Shown here: in pieces, positions 27,678 to 35,913 of the stretch
Numbering within the stretch: position 1 is the stretch's first letter
Layout of the letters: each line of letters begins with the position of its first letter
Assembly (NCBI GenBank): GCA_964021645.1
Contig: CAXIAD010000004.1
Location: 34,040 to 98,039 of the forward strand
Length of the DNA stretch: 64,000 bases
Source: CANLDA01 sp964021645
Lineage (GTDB): Bacteria > Pseudomonadota > Alphaproteobacteria > Rhodobacterales > Rhodobacteraceae
Direction of reading: 5' to 3'
Notes under the pieces: generated by a model
What the model saw: only the letters and a program-made list of their open reading frames with translations
Databases searched by the model: none
Told to the model about the DNA's origin: nothing
Position numbers and translations under genes: made by a program

Positions 27678-28892
27678 ATGACAGAACATGTGATTTCCCG
27701 ATTGGGCCATCAGGGTGACGGCATTGCCGAAGGCCCTGTATTTGCTCAACTGACCTTGCCCGGTGAAACCGTAAGCGGAACGCTTGACGGTACGCGCCTG
27801 ACCGATGTGCGGATCGTTGAACCGTCGGAAAACCGCGTAAAAGCGCCTTGCAGGCACTACAAAAGTTGCGGGGGCTGTATCTTGCAACACGCAACAGATG
27901 AATTTGTTGCGGATTGGAAGGTAGATGTTGTGCGGCATGCATTGGCGGCGCAATCTCTAGATGCAGAATTTCGCCCAATCGAAACCTCGCCCATTCTTAG
28001 CCGACGCCGTGTCACGATTTCGGCCCGGCGTACCAAAAAGGGCGCATTGGCCGGATTCCATATGCGGTCTTCGGATGTTATTATTGATATTCCAGATTGC
28101 CAGTTGATTCACCCAAGCCTGAAGCCGGCACTAAAAATGGCTAAAACACTGACGGTTCTTGGTGCGTCGCGTAAGGGTGAGTTGTCCATTACAGCGACTT
28201 TATCACCAGAAGGCATTGATCTAGCCGTAACAGGTGGGCGGCCCTTGGATGGTCCCTTTATGGCGTCTCTTGGCCAAGAAGCGCAGCGCATGGGGGTTGC
28301 TCGATTGACTTGGGGCGGTGAGGTCATTGCCATGCAGGCACCACCTTGGCAACCTTTTGGGTCGGCGCGTGTGACACCTCCTCCCGGTGGGTTTTTGCAG
28401 GCCACCCGTGAGGGAGAGGCATCTTTGTTAAAGGCAATTCAGGAATGCGTAGGAAATGCGCCAAAGGTGATTGATCTGTTTGCAGGGTGCGGCACGTTTT
28501 CATTGCCATTGGCGGCAAAGTCGAAAGTGCATGCCGTTGAGGGCGAAGACAGCATGTTGGCTGCTCTGAATACAGGGTGGCGGACGGCCTTGGGATTGAA
28601 ACCTGTCACCACTGAAACCAGAGATTTATTTCGTAACCCGATTATTGCTGCGGATCTGAAATATGATGCCGTTGTTATTGATCCGCCTCGTGCTGGTGCC
28701 GAAGCGCAGACACGCGAATTGGCACAGTCAAAGGTGCCGATGATCGCATTTGTGTCCTGTAATCCGGTAACTTTCGCCAGAGATGCGGCGATTCTTATCA
28801 AGGGTGGTTACAAGCTAAATTGGGTGCAAGTCGTGGATCAATTCCGCTGGTCTAGCCATATTGAGGTGGTCGGCAGTTTTTCGCGGGCTTGA
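27678..28892 (+). CDS. TrmA/RlmC/RlmD-type class I RNA uridine-C5 methyltransferase
   Basis: 404 residues. An N-terminal TRAM-like segment (SRLGHQGDGIAEGPVFAQLTLPGETV) is followed by an iron-sulfur motif CRHYKSCGGCILQH (CX5CX2C). The methyltransferase core has the SAM motif VIDLFAGCGTFSLPL, the catalytic DPPRAG segment and the nucleophile Cys in FVSCNP. The family makes m5U in tRNA or 23S rRNA; the iron-sulfur cluster points to an RlmC/RlmD relative, but the exact target cannot be read. Confidence 0.9.
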   Translation: MTEHVISRLGHQGDGIAEGPVFAQLTLPGETVSGTLDGTRLTDVRIVEPSENRVKAPCRHYKSCGGCILQHATDEFVADWKVDVVRHALAAQSLDAEFRPIETSPILSRRRVTISARRTKKGALAGFHMRSSDVIIDIPDCQLIHPSLKPALKMAKTLTVLGASRKGELSITATLSPEGIDLAVTGGRPLDGPFMASLGQEAQRMGVARLTWGGEVIAMQAPPWQPFGSARVTPPPGGFLQATREGEASLLKAIQECVGNAPKVIDLFAGCGTFSLPLAAKSKVHAVEGEDSMLAALNTGWRTALGLKPVTTETRDLFRNPIIAADLKYDAVVIDPPRAGAEAQTRELAQSKVPMIAFVSCNPVTFARDAAILIKGGYKLNWVQVVDQFRWSSHIEVVGSFSRA

Positions 28893-28981
28893 CCTTGATC
28901 ACTTTGACGTGAGTATCCCGGCCACAATTACTCACTACTCTGGTGCAGACTGAGCCGAAAAATAGATACAGGGATTTTGAG

Positions 28982-29473
28982 ATGCGCTTTATTTCGATTT
29001 TGTTAACCGTCGCAATTGCGCTGGGCGCCGCGGGTTGCTCAAAATTTGAAAGATACACTGGGCCGCAGGTAACGCGCGTTTTGATCTATAAAGAACAGCG
29101 CAAACTTTACCTGATGCATCATGACAAAACACTTCGTGAATACGATGTGGGGCTTGGCTTTGCGCCGGTTGGGCATAAACAGGTTCGCGGTGACGGGCGC
29201 ACGCCAATAGGTGAATACAAAATTGATAGGCGTAACCCGAATAGTGAATTCCACCTGTCGATCGGGATCTCGTATCCTAACACCGCGGATCGGGCATTTG
29301 CGCGTTCACTTGGCGAAAGTCCGGGCGGAGACATCTTCATCCATGGTCGCCCGTGGAAGTACCGTAAAGGCGGACAGGATTGGACGGCAGGCTGTATTGC
29401 TGTGAACAATCAGGAAATTCAGGAAATCTATGCGATGGTCACGAATGGCACACCGATCTCAATTTACCCTTGA
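28982..29473 (+). CDS. L,D-transpeptidase (YkuD) family lipoprotein
   Basis: 163 residues from ATG 28982. A signal peptide ends in the lipobox GAAGC, so Cys19 is likely lipidated. The YkuD domain covers most of the rest: HGRPWK with His121 and the nucleophile Cys138 in DWTAGCIAVNN. The usual SHGCxR motif is replaced by TAGCIAV, a form found in a distinct proteobacterial group that includes YafK-like proteins. It acts on peptidoglycan or on peptidoglycan-lipoprotein links; which one is not evident. It overlaps the convergent CAP-domain gene by 10 bases. Confidence 0.88.
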   Translation: MRFISILLTVAIALGAAGCSKFERYTGPQVTRVLIYKEQRKLYLMHHDKTLREYDVGLGFAPVGHKQVRGDGRTPIGEYKIDRRNPNSEFHLSIGISYPNTADRAFARSLGESPGGDIFIHGRPWKYRKGGQDWTAGCIAVNNQEIQEIYAMVTNGTPISIYP

Positions 29474-30000
29474 AGATCAGCAAGTTCGGATGGCGTATTA
29501 GCGGGCGCACCCATCACTAGTGTCCACCAGATTTTGCCATTTGGCTCTTGGAACCAAGCAAACCCCATATGCGCTGCTGCGGGATCAAGGATCACTTGCT
29601 GTGTGCCTTCTTCCTGCATCCATGCGCCCAGCGTCTCTAGCTCGGTTTCATAAGTTTCAGAGATATTTTCGCCGCTAAGCTTGCCCTGATAGCCTACACG
29701 CGCCACGCGTTCCAACGGCGACGACCCATCAGAACCAAAGTGCCAAGGCCGGTTTTGGATCGACATATCACGTGCATGGGTGGCCGCTGCGGCATTTAAC
29801 TTCGCGTCTAGTTCAACGGGTCCAGCACCGTGTGCCTGACGAAGTGCATTGACGGAATCCAGCATGTTGAACTGAACCTTAGAGGGGTTTTTCCCTGAAA
29901 GCCTGTAAAGCCGCGCACCTTCGCTTGTAGTGTAGGTGCCATCGGTACAGGCGCTTAGCCCGATTACCGCTGCGAACAAAAGTCCCAAAATGCGCGTCAT
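29464..30000 (-). CDS. CAP (SCP/PR1)-domain lipoprotein
   Basis: 178 residues. A lipoprotein signal (MTRILGLLFAAVIGLSAC, Cys18) precedes a CAP domain: VNALRQAHGAGPVELDAKLNAAAATHARDM, the HFGSDGSSPLERVARVGY segment, and GENISETY, with HMGFAWFQ near the end. Bacterial CAP proteins are secreted or periplasmic and mostly of unknown role. It is flanked by two L,D-transpeptidase genes, which suggests a link to the cell wall. Confidence 0.87.
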   Translation of the reverse strand: MTRILGLLFAAVIGLSACTDGTYTTSEGARLYRLSGKNPSKVQFNMLDSVNALRQAHGAGPVELDAKLNAAAATHARDMSIQNRPWHFGSDGSSPLERVARVGYQGKLSGENISETYETELETLGAWMQEEGTQQVILDPAAAHMGFAWFQEPNGKIWWTLVMGAPANTPSELADLQG

Positions 30001-30165
30001 ATCGTTATTCCACTTACTTTATCAGTATTCGCTCATGTACCTTACGACCCGTTGCTTTGAAAACCCACATCACCGTGTGTATGCAAAATAACGCCTCTTT
30101 GATTTGCGACTGCGGCTTTCCGGTCATATTGTGCGTGAAAACTCATATTCGTTTGATCGGAGTAG

Positions 30166-30771
30166 ATGATGGCAGAGCAATTCAAATACGGACTTGGACG
30201 TCGTGCCTTTTTGGCAAGTGGGGCCGCGTTCATTGGCGCCCCTGCCTTGGCTCAGGATGTCGATGACACCAGCACGGTCGAGCTTGAGACCGATGTGACC
30301 GAGACCGCCTCTCGGAATATATCCAGTTTTCGCTCGTTGGAGTGGCAACCCTATTTTAGTAACCTTAAGGGAGGTGCCGTTTTGGTGGATATCACCAGCC
30401 GGGCACTGCACTTTTGGTCCGAGGATGAAAGCGTTTATAAGTTGTTCCCCTCCAGCGTTCCTTTGACTGAGGATCTAACGCGCCGTGGCCGCACTAAGAT
30501 TACGCGCAAGGTTGTCGGCCCTAGCTGGCGACCAACGCCCGCAATGCGCAAACGCAATCCCGAATGGCCCGATTTTGTTGAGCCTGGCCCTACCAATCCA
30601 CTGGGAACGCATGCACTCTACCTAAGTTGGACGTACTACCGTATCCACGGCACGCACGACACACGCAAGATTGGCCGCCGGTCGTCAAACGGGTGCGTGG
30701 GGCTGTATAATGAACACATCGCAGAATTGTTCGAATTGACCAAGGTTGGCACCCAAGTGTTGCTAATTTGA
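30166..30771 (+). CDS. Exported L,D-transpeptidase (YkuD) family protein
   Basis: 201 residues. The N-terminus has a twin-arginine-like export signal (GRRAFLASGAAFIGAPALAQ, cleavage near residue 30). The YkuD domain contains His161 (YRIHGT) and the nucleophile Cys177 in SSNGCVGLYN, where the usual Arg of the GCxR motif is Gly179. GTHALYLSW is a family motif. Predicted to form or edit 3-3 cross-links or attach proteins to peptidoglycan. Two ATGs in tandem (30166, 30169) are possible starts; GGAGTAG precedes. Confidence 0.88.
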   Translation: MMAEQFKYGLGRRAFLASGAAFIGAPALAQDVDDTSTVELETDVTETASRNISSFRSLEWQPYFSNLKGGAVLVDITSRALHFWSEDESVYKLFPSSVPLTEDLTRRGRTKITRKVVGPSWRPTPAMRKRNPEWPDFVEPGPTNPLGTHALYLSWTYYRIHGTHDTRKIGRRSSNGCVGLYNEHIAELFELTKVGTQVLLI

Positions 30772-30913
30772 CGACATTGGGGCAATTGCGCGACGTCTCT
30801 CTCTAAGTTGGGTTTGCAATCCCATACCTTTGATGTTTAGACAGAGACCACGAGGTTAAGTCTTGGGTGCTTGCTATGGGACATTCTGTAGCGGGCTATT
30901 ACTGGAGGTTACT

Positions 30914-31096
30914 ATGAAAAAATTCGCACTCGCAGCCGCAATGACTGCATTCGCATCAACCGCATTTGCTGGTTCTATGGCTGATCCAATTGTTGAGCCA
31001 GTTGTAATTGAAGAAGCAGCAGCTTCTTCTTCTGCTTCCGGCATCTGGGTACCACTGGTACTTTTGGCCATTGTTGCAGCAGTTGTTGCTGACTAA
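30914..31096 (+). CDS. 60-residue exported/membrane mini-protein, copy 1
   Basis: No family recognised. The product has a signal peptide (MKKFALAAAMTAFASTAFA), an acidic proline-rich middle (DPIVEPVVIEE), a serine/alanine stretch and a C-terminal hydrophobic segment (IWVPLVLLAIVAAVVAD), so it may be a small inner-membrane protein with its middle in the periplasm. It starts at ATG 30914, preceded by CTGGAGG. The protein is identical to that encoded at 31297-31479. A UUCG-loop terminator follows. Confidence 0.8.
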   Translation: MKKFALAAAMTAFASTAFAGSMADPIVEPVVIEEAAASSSASGIWVPLVLLAIVAAVVAD

Positions 31097-31120
31097 TTCA
31101 GCTAACGCTGGAAAATTAGA

Positions 31121-31148
31121 GGCGGTACCTTCGGGTGCCGCCTTTTTT
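31121..31148 (+). terminator. Intrinsic terminator after mini-protein copy 1
   Basis: GGCGGTACC, loop TTCG, GGTGCCGCC, then six T: a 9-bp stem with one G-T pair and a very stable tetraloop. The preceding TTCAGCTAACGCTGGAAAA is shared with copy 2. Confidence 0.93.
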
Positions 31149-31296
31149 ATGTTACAGAAAATGTTGCAAATTACGTTGGTTCGGCAATAATGCACCTATC
31201 ATGTTATTTGCCAAGGCGCGTATTTCGCGTCAAATTAATATGTGTAAATAATCAAATTGCCCTAGATACCGGGGCGCAAAAACCTGGGAATAAATC

Positions 31297-31479
31297 ATGA
31301 AAAAATTCGCACTCGCAGCCGCAATGACCGCTTTCGCATCAACCGCATTTGCTGGTTCTATGGCTGATCCAATTGTTGAGCCAGTTGTAATTGAAGAAGC
31401 AGCAGCTTCTTCTTCTGCTTCCGGCATCTGGGTACCACTGGTACTTTTGGCCATTGTTGCAGCAGTTGTTGCTGACTAA
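31297..31479 (+). CDS. 60-residue exported/membrane mini-protein, copy 2
   Basis: Encodes exactly the same 60 residues as 30914-31096; I find only two base differences, both silent (ACT-GCA versus ACC-GCT). The shared block begins at the ATG, and upstream sequences do not resemble each other: here the start follows CTGGGAATAAATC, a much weaker ribosome site. After the stop, a structured 112-nt segment separates it from the shared trailer and terminator. A recent duplication or gene conversion is likely. Function unknown. Confidence 0.8.
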   Translation: MKKFALAAAMTAFASTAFAGSMADPIVEPVVIEEAAASSSASGIWVPLVLLAIVAAVVAD

Positions 31480-31591
31480 AATGTTTCCACATAAACCTGA
31501 GACTGGGTTGTGTGGAAACATTGCACGACACACAGGTGTTGTGGGCGTTTCGAGAAAACCGGTGATTCAAGTTTTTCTCAAAACGCTTTAA
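31480..31591 (+). other. 112-nt structured insertion in the trailer of mini-protein copy 2
   Basis: Relative to copy 1, this segment interrupts the shared TAA-TTCAGCTAACGCTGG trailer and is bounded by TAA on both sides, as if a 3-base target had been duplicated. It can fold into two hairpins. One is a 12-bp perfect stem (AATGTTTCCACA 31480-31491 with TGTGGAAACATT 31511-31522). The other is a 14-bp stem with one mismatch (GCGTTTCGAGAAAA 31545-31558 with TTTTCTCAAAACGC 31573-31586). No coding potential is evident. Confidence 0.6.
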
Positions 31592-31611
31592 TTCAGCTAA
31601 CGCTGGAAAAC

Positions 31612-31644
31612 AAAAAGGCGGTACCTCTGGGTGCCGCCTTTTTT
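31612..31644. terminator. Bidirectional terminator after mini-protein copy 2 and hemH
   Basis: AAAAAGGCGGTACC, loop TCTG, GGTGCCGCC, six T. Same stem as the copy 1 terminator, with a different loop, and with an A-run that would also serve hemH, which ends 8 bases away on the other strand. Confidence 0.9.
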
Positions 31645-31651
31645 GTTGGTT

Positions 31652-32710
31652 CTACGAAATCCAGCCACCTAGGTTTTCCTCAATCATCTTGCACAGCGCG
31701 CTGATGTGCGCGGGATCATCGTTCAGGCAGGGGATATAGGTGAATTGCTCGCCGCCAGCATGCTCAAAACTCTCTTTGATCTCTTCGTTGATCTCTTCCA
31801 GTGTTTCGATGCAATCGGCAGAGAACGCAGGCGCAATCACGGCGATCTTTTTCTTGCCAGTTTCGGCCAGTCGCGCGACCTCTTCAACTGTATAAGGTTG
31901 CAACCATTCCTCGGGGCCAAATTTTGATTGGAACGTGGTCACCAGATCGGTGTCAGCCCAACCCAAACGCTCCTTTAGCAGTCGGGTCGTTTTTGCACAG
32001 TGGCAATGATACGGATCACCTTGCATAAGGTATCGCTGCGGCATCCCGTGATAACTGACAACTAGGATGTCGGGCTTTTCTTCCGCAGCGGCATAGCTCT
32101 GTTCAACCGACAAGGCCAAGGCATCAATATACGCCGGTTGATCATAATAGGGCGCAATCGTACGGGCGGCTGGTTGCCATGTTTCTTTCATGAGGGCGCG
32201 AAAAAACTCGTCATTTGCTGTGGCCGACGTCGCACCCGCGTAATGTGGATACAACGGTACAAATAGAATGCGTTCGCATCCGGCCTGAACCATTTCACGC
32301 ACCTTGGATTGGGTGGATGGATTTCCATAACGCATGCAAAAATCCACCATGACCTTATCGCCGTAACGCTCGGTCAAGGTGGCGCGCATTGCGGTGGTTT
32401 GGTCTCTTGTAATGGTCATCAAAGGGCTTTCGCCTTTGTCATGGTTCCAGATGGATTTATACGCCGCGCCGCTGGAAAACGGGCGCTTTGTCAAAATGAT
32501 CAGCTGCAATAGCGGCTGCCACTTCCATCGTGGATAATCAATGACGCGACGGTCTGACAAAAACTCGCTTAGATATCTGCGCATTGACCAATAGTCGTAA
32601 CCATCCGGTGTTCCGAGGTTTGCCAAAAGAATGCCAGTTTTGCCGCGCGCGACACTGGGATGGTCCGCGGGCGCATTCTGCGGGCGAGAGGCTGTTGTGG
32701 CGTTTTCCAA
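31652..32710 (-). CDS. hemH: Ferrochelatase
   Basis: Inserts ferrous iron into protoporphyrin IX, the last step of heme synthesis, at the inner membrane. 352 residues. Family motifs: GILLANLGTPDGYD near residue 27, the catalytic-histidine segment VVSYHGMPQRYLMQGDPYHCHC, LTTFQSKFGPEEWLQPYT and VIAPAFSADCIETLEEINEE. Convergent with the duplicated mini-protein genes. Confidence 0.96.
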   Translation of the reverse strand: MENATTASRPQNAPADHPSVARGKTGILLANLGTPDGYDYWSMRRYLSEFLSDRRVIDYPRWKWQPLLQLIILTKRPFSSGAAYKSIWNHDKGESPLMTITRDQTTAMRATLTERYGDKVMVDFCMRYGNPSTQSKVREMVQAGCERILFVPLYPHYAGATSATANDEFFRALMKETWQPAARTIAPYYDQPAYIDALALSVEQSYAAAEEKPDILVVSYHGMPQRYLMQGDPYHCHCAKTTRLLKERLGWADTDLVTTFQSKFGPEEWLQPYTVEEVARLAETGKKKIAVIAPAFSADCIETLEEINEEIKESFEHAGGEQFTYIPCLNDDPAHISALCKMIEENLGGWIS

Positions 32711-32763
32711 CTTGGCGAATCCTGTGCTGTGTTATCTGCGGCCATACTCAGAATTGAGCAGGT

Positions 32764-33582
32764 TCAATCTTTAAGGCTTGCTTCTTTAGTGCCCAATGCC
32801 TCGGATAGTCGCGTTACCGCTGATCCGGGTCTCAACGGTTTTGGCTGGCTATCATCCGGGGCCCATCCGGTCATTACAATCATCTCAAAGGTCGCGAGCA
32901 TGCGACCCTCAGACATGAACTCCTGAGCGTACAGCTCTGCTGCGCGCGTAAGGACACTTGGGCGTGTGCCGCGACGCTGACGCATGGACAGGGCATTGCC
33001 CTCGCCCATCGCGCGCAAATCGCGCATCAGGTGCCATGCGGACTCGTATGTTGCGATCAACGGTAGACTGTCCGCAACGGGCATAGCCAAGGTCGCGCGT
33101 TGCAGCAATGCCCCCATATCGCGAATTTCACCCATCGGCACGACGCGCGGTGACAATCCGCCTGTTATCTCTGATTCTGCTTGGCCCAGACAAGCACGCA
33201 GCTCGTGCAAAGTTTGCCCGCCAAAACCAATCGACATAAACAACCCATCTGGCTGCAAGGCGCGCCTGCATTGGATCAACTGCCCCACCGGGTCATTGGC
33301 CCAATGCAGGCACAAGCCATGAATCACCAAGTCATGCGATTCTGTCGTAAGCGATAGGGTGTCGTCATCAGGCACAATCGTGGCACTAGGAAAATACCTA
33401 GCCCAAACCTCGGGAAACCCTGTGACAATTGCGATCTTGGTAAACGATCTGTTAACCAGACTCAGTCGATCCTGAATTTCATCGGCTGCCGCTTCCTGCA
33501 AAAACATGCCTCGCCCACTGTCAGCGCGGGCACGGTTACGGGACAGCGCCCTGCGGTCGGTCAGAGTAGGTGTATCTTGCAT
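32764..33582 (-). CDS. Class I SAM-dependent methyltransferase (BioC-like)
   Basis: 272 residues from ATG 33582; the open frame extends to 34161, but that part overlaps comF and has no recognisable content. The product begins MQDTPTLTDRRALSRNRARA. A degenerate methyltransferase core follows (IAIVTGFPEVW, then LTTESHDLVIHGLCLHWANDPVGQLIQCRRALQPDGLFM), resembling BioC and the mitochondrial NDUFAF5 family. The SAM glycine loop is weak. NDUFAF5-type proteins hydroxylate or modify a complex I subunit, so the substrate is open. Divergent from comF over 14 bases. Confidence 0.75.
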   Translation of the reverse strand: MQDTPTLTDRRALSRNRARADSGRGMFLQEAAADEIQDRLSLVNRSFTKIAIVTGFPEVWARYFPSATIVPDDDTLSLTTESHDLVIHGLCLHWANDPVGQLIQCRRALQPDGLFMSIGFGGQTLHELRACLGQAESEITGGLSPRVVPMGEIRDMGALLQRATLAMPVADSLPLIATYESAWHLMRDLRAMGEGNALSMRQRRGTRPSVLTRAAELYAQEFMSEGRMLATFEMIVMTGWAPDDSQPKPLRPGSAVTRLSEALGTKEASLKD

Positions 33583-33596
33583 GATCGGAACATAGA

Positions 33597-34331
33597 ATGA
33601 TCGCAGCAAACATTCAAACAGCCTTACGGTTGGTTTACCCCTCACGTTGCGTGACGTGTGGTGATCTTGTCGAGGGTGATTTTGGCCTGTGTGGTACGTG
33701 CTGGCGGGATACGCCGTTTGCTTCCGGTTTGGTCTGCGATTGTTGTGGTATTCCACTGCAAGGGGAGGCCATGGATGATGAAATTGTTCATTGCGACGAA
33801 TGCATGACCAGTGATCGACCGTGGCAACAGGGGCGTACCGCATTGCTATATAGCAAAAACGCGCGGCGTCTGATTCTGGCTTTGAAACATGGCGATCGTC
33901 AGGATATCGCGCGCCCAGCAGCCCAATGGATGGCCCATGTCGCCAAACCTCTATTGTCCTCGCGCATTCTGGTAGCACCGGTGCCCCTGCATTGGACACG
34001 TTTGGTGAAACGCCGCTATAATCAGGCAGCTGTATTGGCTGAAACGATTGCACGACAGCTCGGCCTCTCTTACTGCCCCGATTTATTGCAGCGCCCCCGC
34101 GAATCGGGAAACATGGAGGGGCTGTCAAAAACAGAACGCTTTGCCAAAGTGAAAAATGCAATCGCCCCTCATCCTAAACGCAAACATCGAATGGCAGGAC
34201 GCCCGGTTCTATTGGTGGATGATGTTATGACAAGTGGCGCAACGCTTGCCGCTTGTGCGGATGCTTGCTTGCAATCTCGTGCCAGCTTCGTGAATGTTCT
34301 AACCCTAGCACGCGTTGCAAAAGATACCTAA
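33597..34331 (+). CDS. comF: ComF family phosphoribosyltransferase-like protein
   Basis: 244 residues. The N-terminal zinc-ribbon-like region has paired cysteines (CVTCGD, CGTCW, CDCCG, CDEC). The PRTase core follows, with LVAPVPLHWTRLVKRRYNQAAVLAETIA and the PRPP-binding VLLVDDVMTSGATL near residue 205. ComF proteins act in DNA uptake in competent bacteria; in non-competent species the role is unclear. Followed by grxC and a nitrilase in the same direction. Confidence 0.9.
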   Translation: MIAANIQTALRLVYPSRCVTCGDLVEGDFGLCGTCWRDTPFASGLVCDCCGIPLQGEAMDDEIVHCDECMTSDRPWQQGRTALLYSKNARRLILALKHGDRQDIARPAAQWMAHVAKPLLSSRILVAPVPLHWTRLVKRRYNQAAVLAETIARQLGLSYCPDLLQRPRESGNMEGLSKTERFAKVKNAIAPHPKRKHRMAGRPVLLVDDVMTSGATLAACADACLQSRASFVNVLTLARVAKDT

Positions 34332-34367
34332 ATCGCGCAAGACTGCACGCGAACATTAGGATCTATT

Positions 34368-34625
34368 ATGAAACAAGTTGAAATCTATACACGCCCGCTT
34401 TGTGGTTTTTGCTCCGCAGCAAAAAGCCTCCTCAACAAAAAGGGCATCGCCTTTGTTGAAATTGATGTTTGGAAAAACCCGGATCGTAAGCCTGAGATGA
34501 TTCAGCGCTCCAATGGCGGCCGCACGTTCCCACAGATTTTCGTTGCAGATAAGCATATCGGCGGCTGCGATGAATTGATGTCACTGGAACGCTCAGGTAA
34601 ATTTGACGCGCTTTTGGCAGCCTGA
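34368..34625 (+). CDS. grxC: Glutaredoxin 3
   Basis: 85 residues, a compact glutaredoxin. Active site CGFC at residues 12-15 (the more common form is CPYC), RTFPQIF for the cis-proline and GGCDEL for glutathione binding. It reduces disulfides using glutathione. Located 3 bases before the nitrilase gene, with which it is probably co-transcribed. Confidence 0.93.
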   Translation: MKQVEIYTRPLCGFCSAAKSLLNKKGIAFVEIDVWKNPDRKPEMIQRSNGGRTFPQIFVADKHIGGCDELMSLERSGKFDALLAA

Positions 34626-34628
34626 CAA

Positions 34629-35462
34629 ATGCGTACAGCCCTGCTTCAGATAACGTCCACCGATGATCCTCTGGAGAATCTGAAGACAGTTCAAACCATG
34701 TTGGCAGATGTGGTGGCAGATGGAGCGGCCTATGTGTTGACGCCTGAGGTGACGAATTGTCTGTCCGGCAGCCGTACCCATCAGAATGCTGTGTTATGCC
34801 ATGAAGACGACGATCCCACACTTTCAGCTTTGCGAGACAGCGCCGCAAAGCACGGTGTTTGGGTGACCATTGGGTCGCTTGGGCTCAAAACGCATTCTGA
34901 TGATGGCCGCTTCGCGAACCGTCAGTTTTTGATTGATCCAACCGGGCGGATCGTCGCGCGCTATGACAAAATCCACATGTTTGACGTGGATGTCAGCGCC
35001 GAAGAAACCTATCGCGAGTCTGATGGATATCGACCGGGAACCAGCGCTGTCGTGGCTAAAACGCCCTTTGGAAACATCGGAATGACGATATGCTACGATG
35101 TTCGCTTCCCCAAATTTCATAGGGCATTGGCTCAGGCCGGGGCGGATATTTTAACCGTTCCCGCGGCATTTTCTTACGTCACCGGTGCCGCGCACTGGCA
35201 CACACTCCTTAGGGCGCGCGCGATAGAAACCGGATGCTGGGTGCTTGCCCCCGCGCAAACAGGCAAACACCCAACTTCACGCGGTCAATCGCGTCAGACC
35301 TATGGCCATTCTCTTGTTGTTGCCCCATGGGGTGAGGTAATTGCCGACGCAGGGCAAGAACCCGGAGTGATCTTTGCTGATCTGGACTTGGCAAAGGTGG
35401 CTCAGGCGCGCAAACGCGTGCCATCCCTATCGCATGATCGAGAGTTTGATGGCCCAGAGTGA
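34629..35462 (+). CDS. Carbon-nitrogen hydrolase (nitrilase/Nit family)
   Basis: 277 residues. The catalytic triad is visible: Glu40 (VLTPEV), Lys114 (RYDKIHMFDVD) and Cys155 (MTICYDVRFP). It is close to the Nit1/Nit2 branch, which deaminates deaminated glutathione or omega-amidates; the neighbouring glutaredoxin gene makes a glutathione-related role plausible. The end overlaps the marR start by 14 bases. Confidence 0.88.
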   Translation: MRTALLQITSTDDPLENLKTVQTMLADVVADGAAYVLTPEVTNCLSGSRTHQNAVLCHEDDDPTLSALRDSAAKHGVWVTIGSLGLKTHSDDGRFANRQFLIDPTGRIVARYDKIHMFDVDVSAEETYRESDGYRPGTSAVVAKTPFGNIGMTICYDVRFPKFHRALAQAGADILTVPAAFSYVTGAAHWHTLLRARAIETGCWVLAPAQTGKHPTSRGQSRQTYGHSLVVAPWGEVIADAGQEPGVIFADLDLAKVAQARKRVPSLSHDREFDGPE

Positions 35463-35892
35463 TTCCAGCGCCCTTGCGGTGTCCTTGTTTAGCGAAATTT
35501 TGATGGCGGATCAGTTGGCCCGCAACCGGTTGACCAAAGCCTTGCCCAAGGGGATGGAGCTTTCGCATTTTTCGGTGCTGAACCACCTTGCCCACTCGGG
35601 TACTGAACGCAGCCCTGCGCAGATCGCCAAGGCGTTTCATGTCACCCGCGGAGCCATCACAAACACCCTAGGTAAGCTTGAAACAGCAGGCTATATTCAT
35701 ATTCGCCCGGATTGGGATGATGCACGCCGCAAAATGGTTGCCGTTAGCCCTGCGGGACGCCATGCCCGTGATCGTGCGCTTGCCAGTATCGCCCCGATGA
35801 TCACGGAACTGGTGCAAGAGATTGGCGAGCCGCGCGTACGTGCCGTGTTGCCGATCCTGCGCGAGCTGCGCGGCAAGCTTGAGCAAGACTAA
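35449..35892 (+). CDS. MarR-family transcriptional regulator
   Basis: 147 residues from ATG 35449. A winged helix-turn-helix is visible: LNHLAHSGTERSPAQIAKAFHVTRGAITNTLGKLETAGYIHIRPDWDDARRKMVAVSPAGR. The start overlaps the nitrilase stop region by 14 bases, indicating translational coupling. Its ligand and targets are unknown; autoregulation of the comF-grxC-nitrilase-marR run is possible. Confidence 0.9.
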   Translation: MAQSDSSALAVSLFSEILMADQLARNRLTKALPKGMELSHFSVLNHLAHSGTERSPAQIAKAFHVTRGAITNTLGKLETAGYIHIRPDWDDARRKMVAVSPAGRHARDRALASIAPMITELVQEIGEPRVRAVLPILRELRGKLEQD

Positions 35893-35913
35893 GCCCTGAA
35901 ATCTCGTATCAGC

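Noticed and set aside
32764..34161. Long 465-residue frame for the methyltransferase
   Set aside because: The first 193 codons overlap comF and carry no recognisable fold; Met at 33582 fits better.
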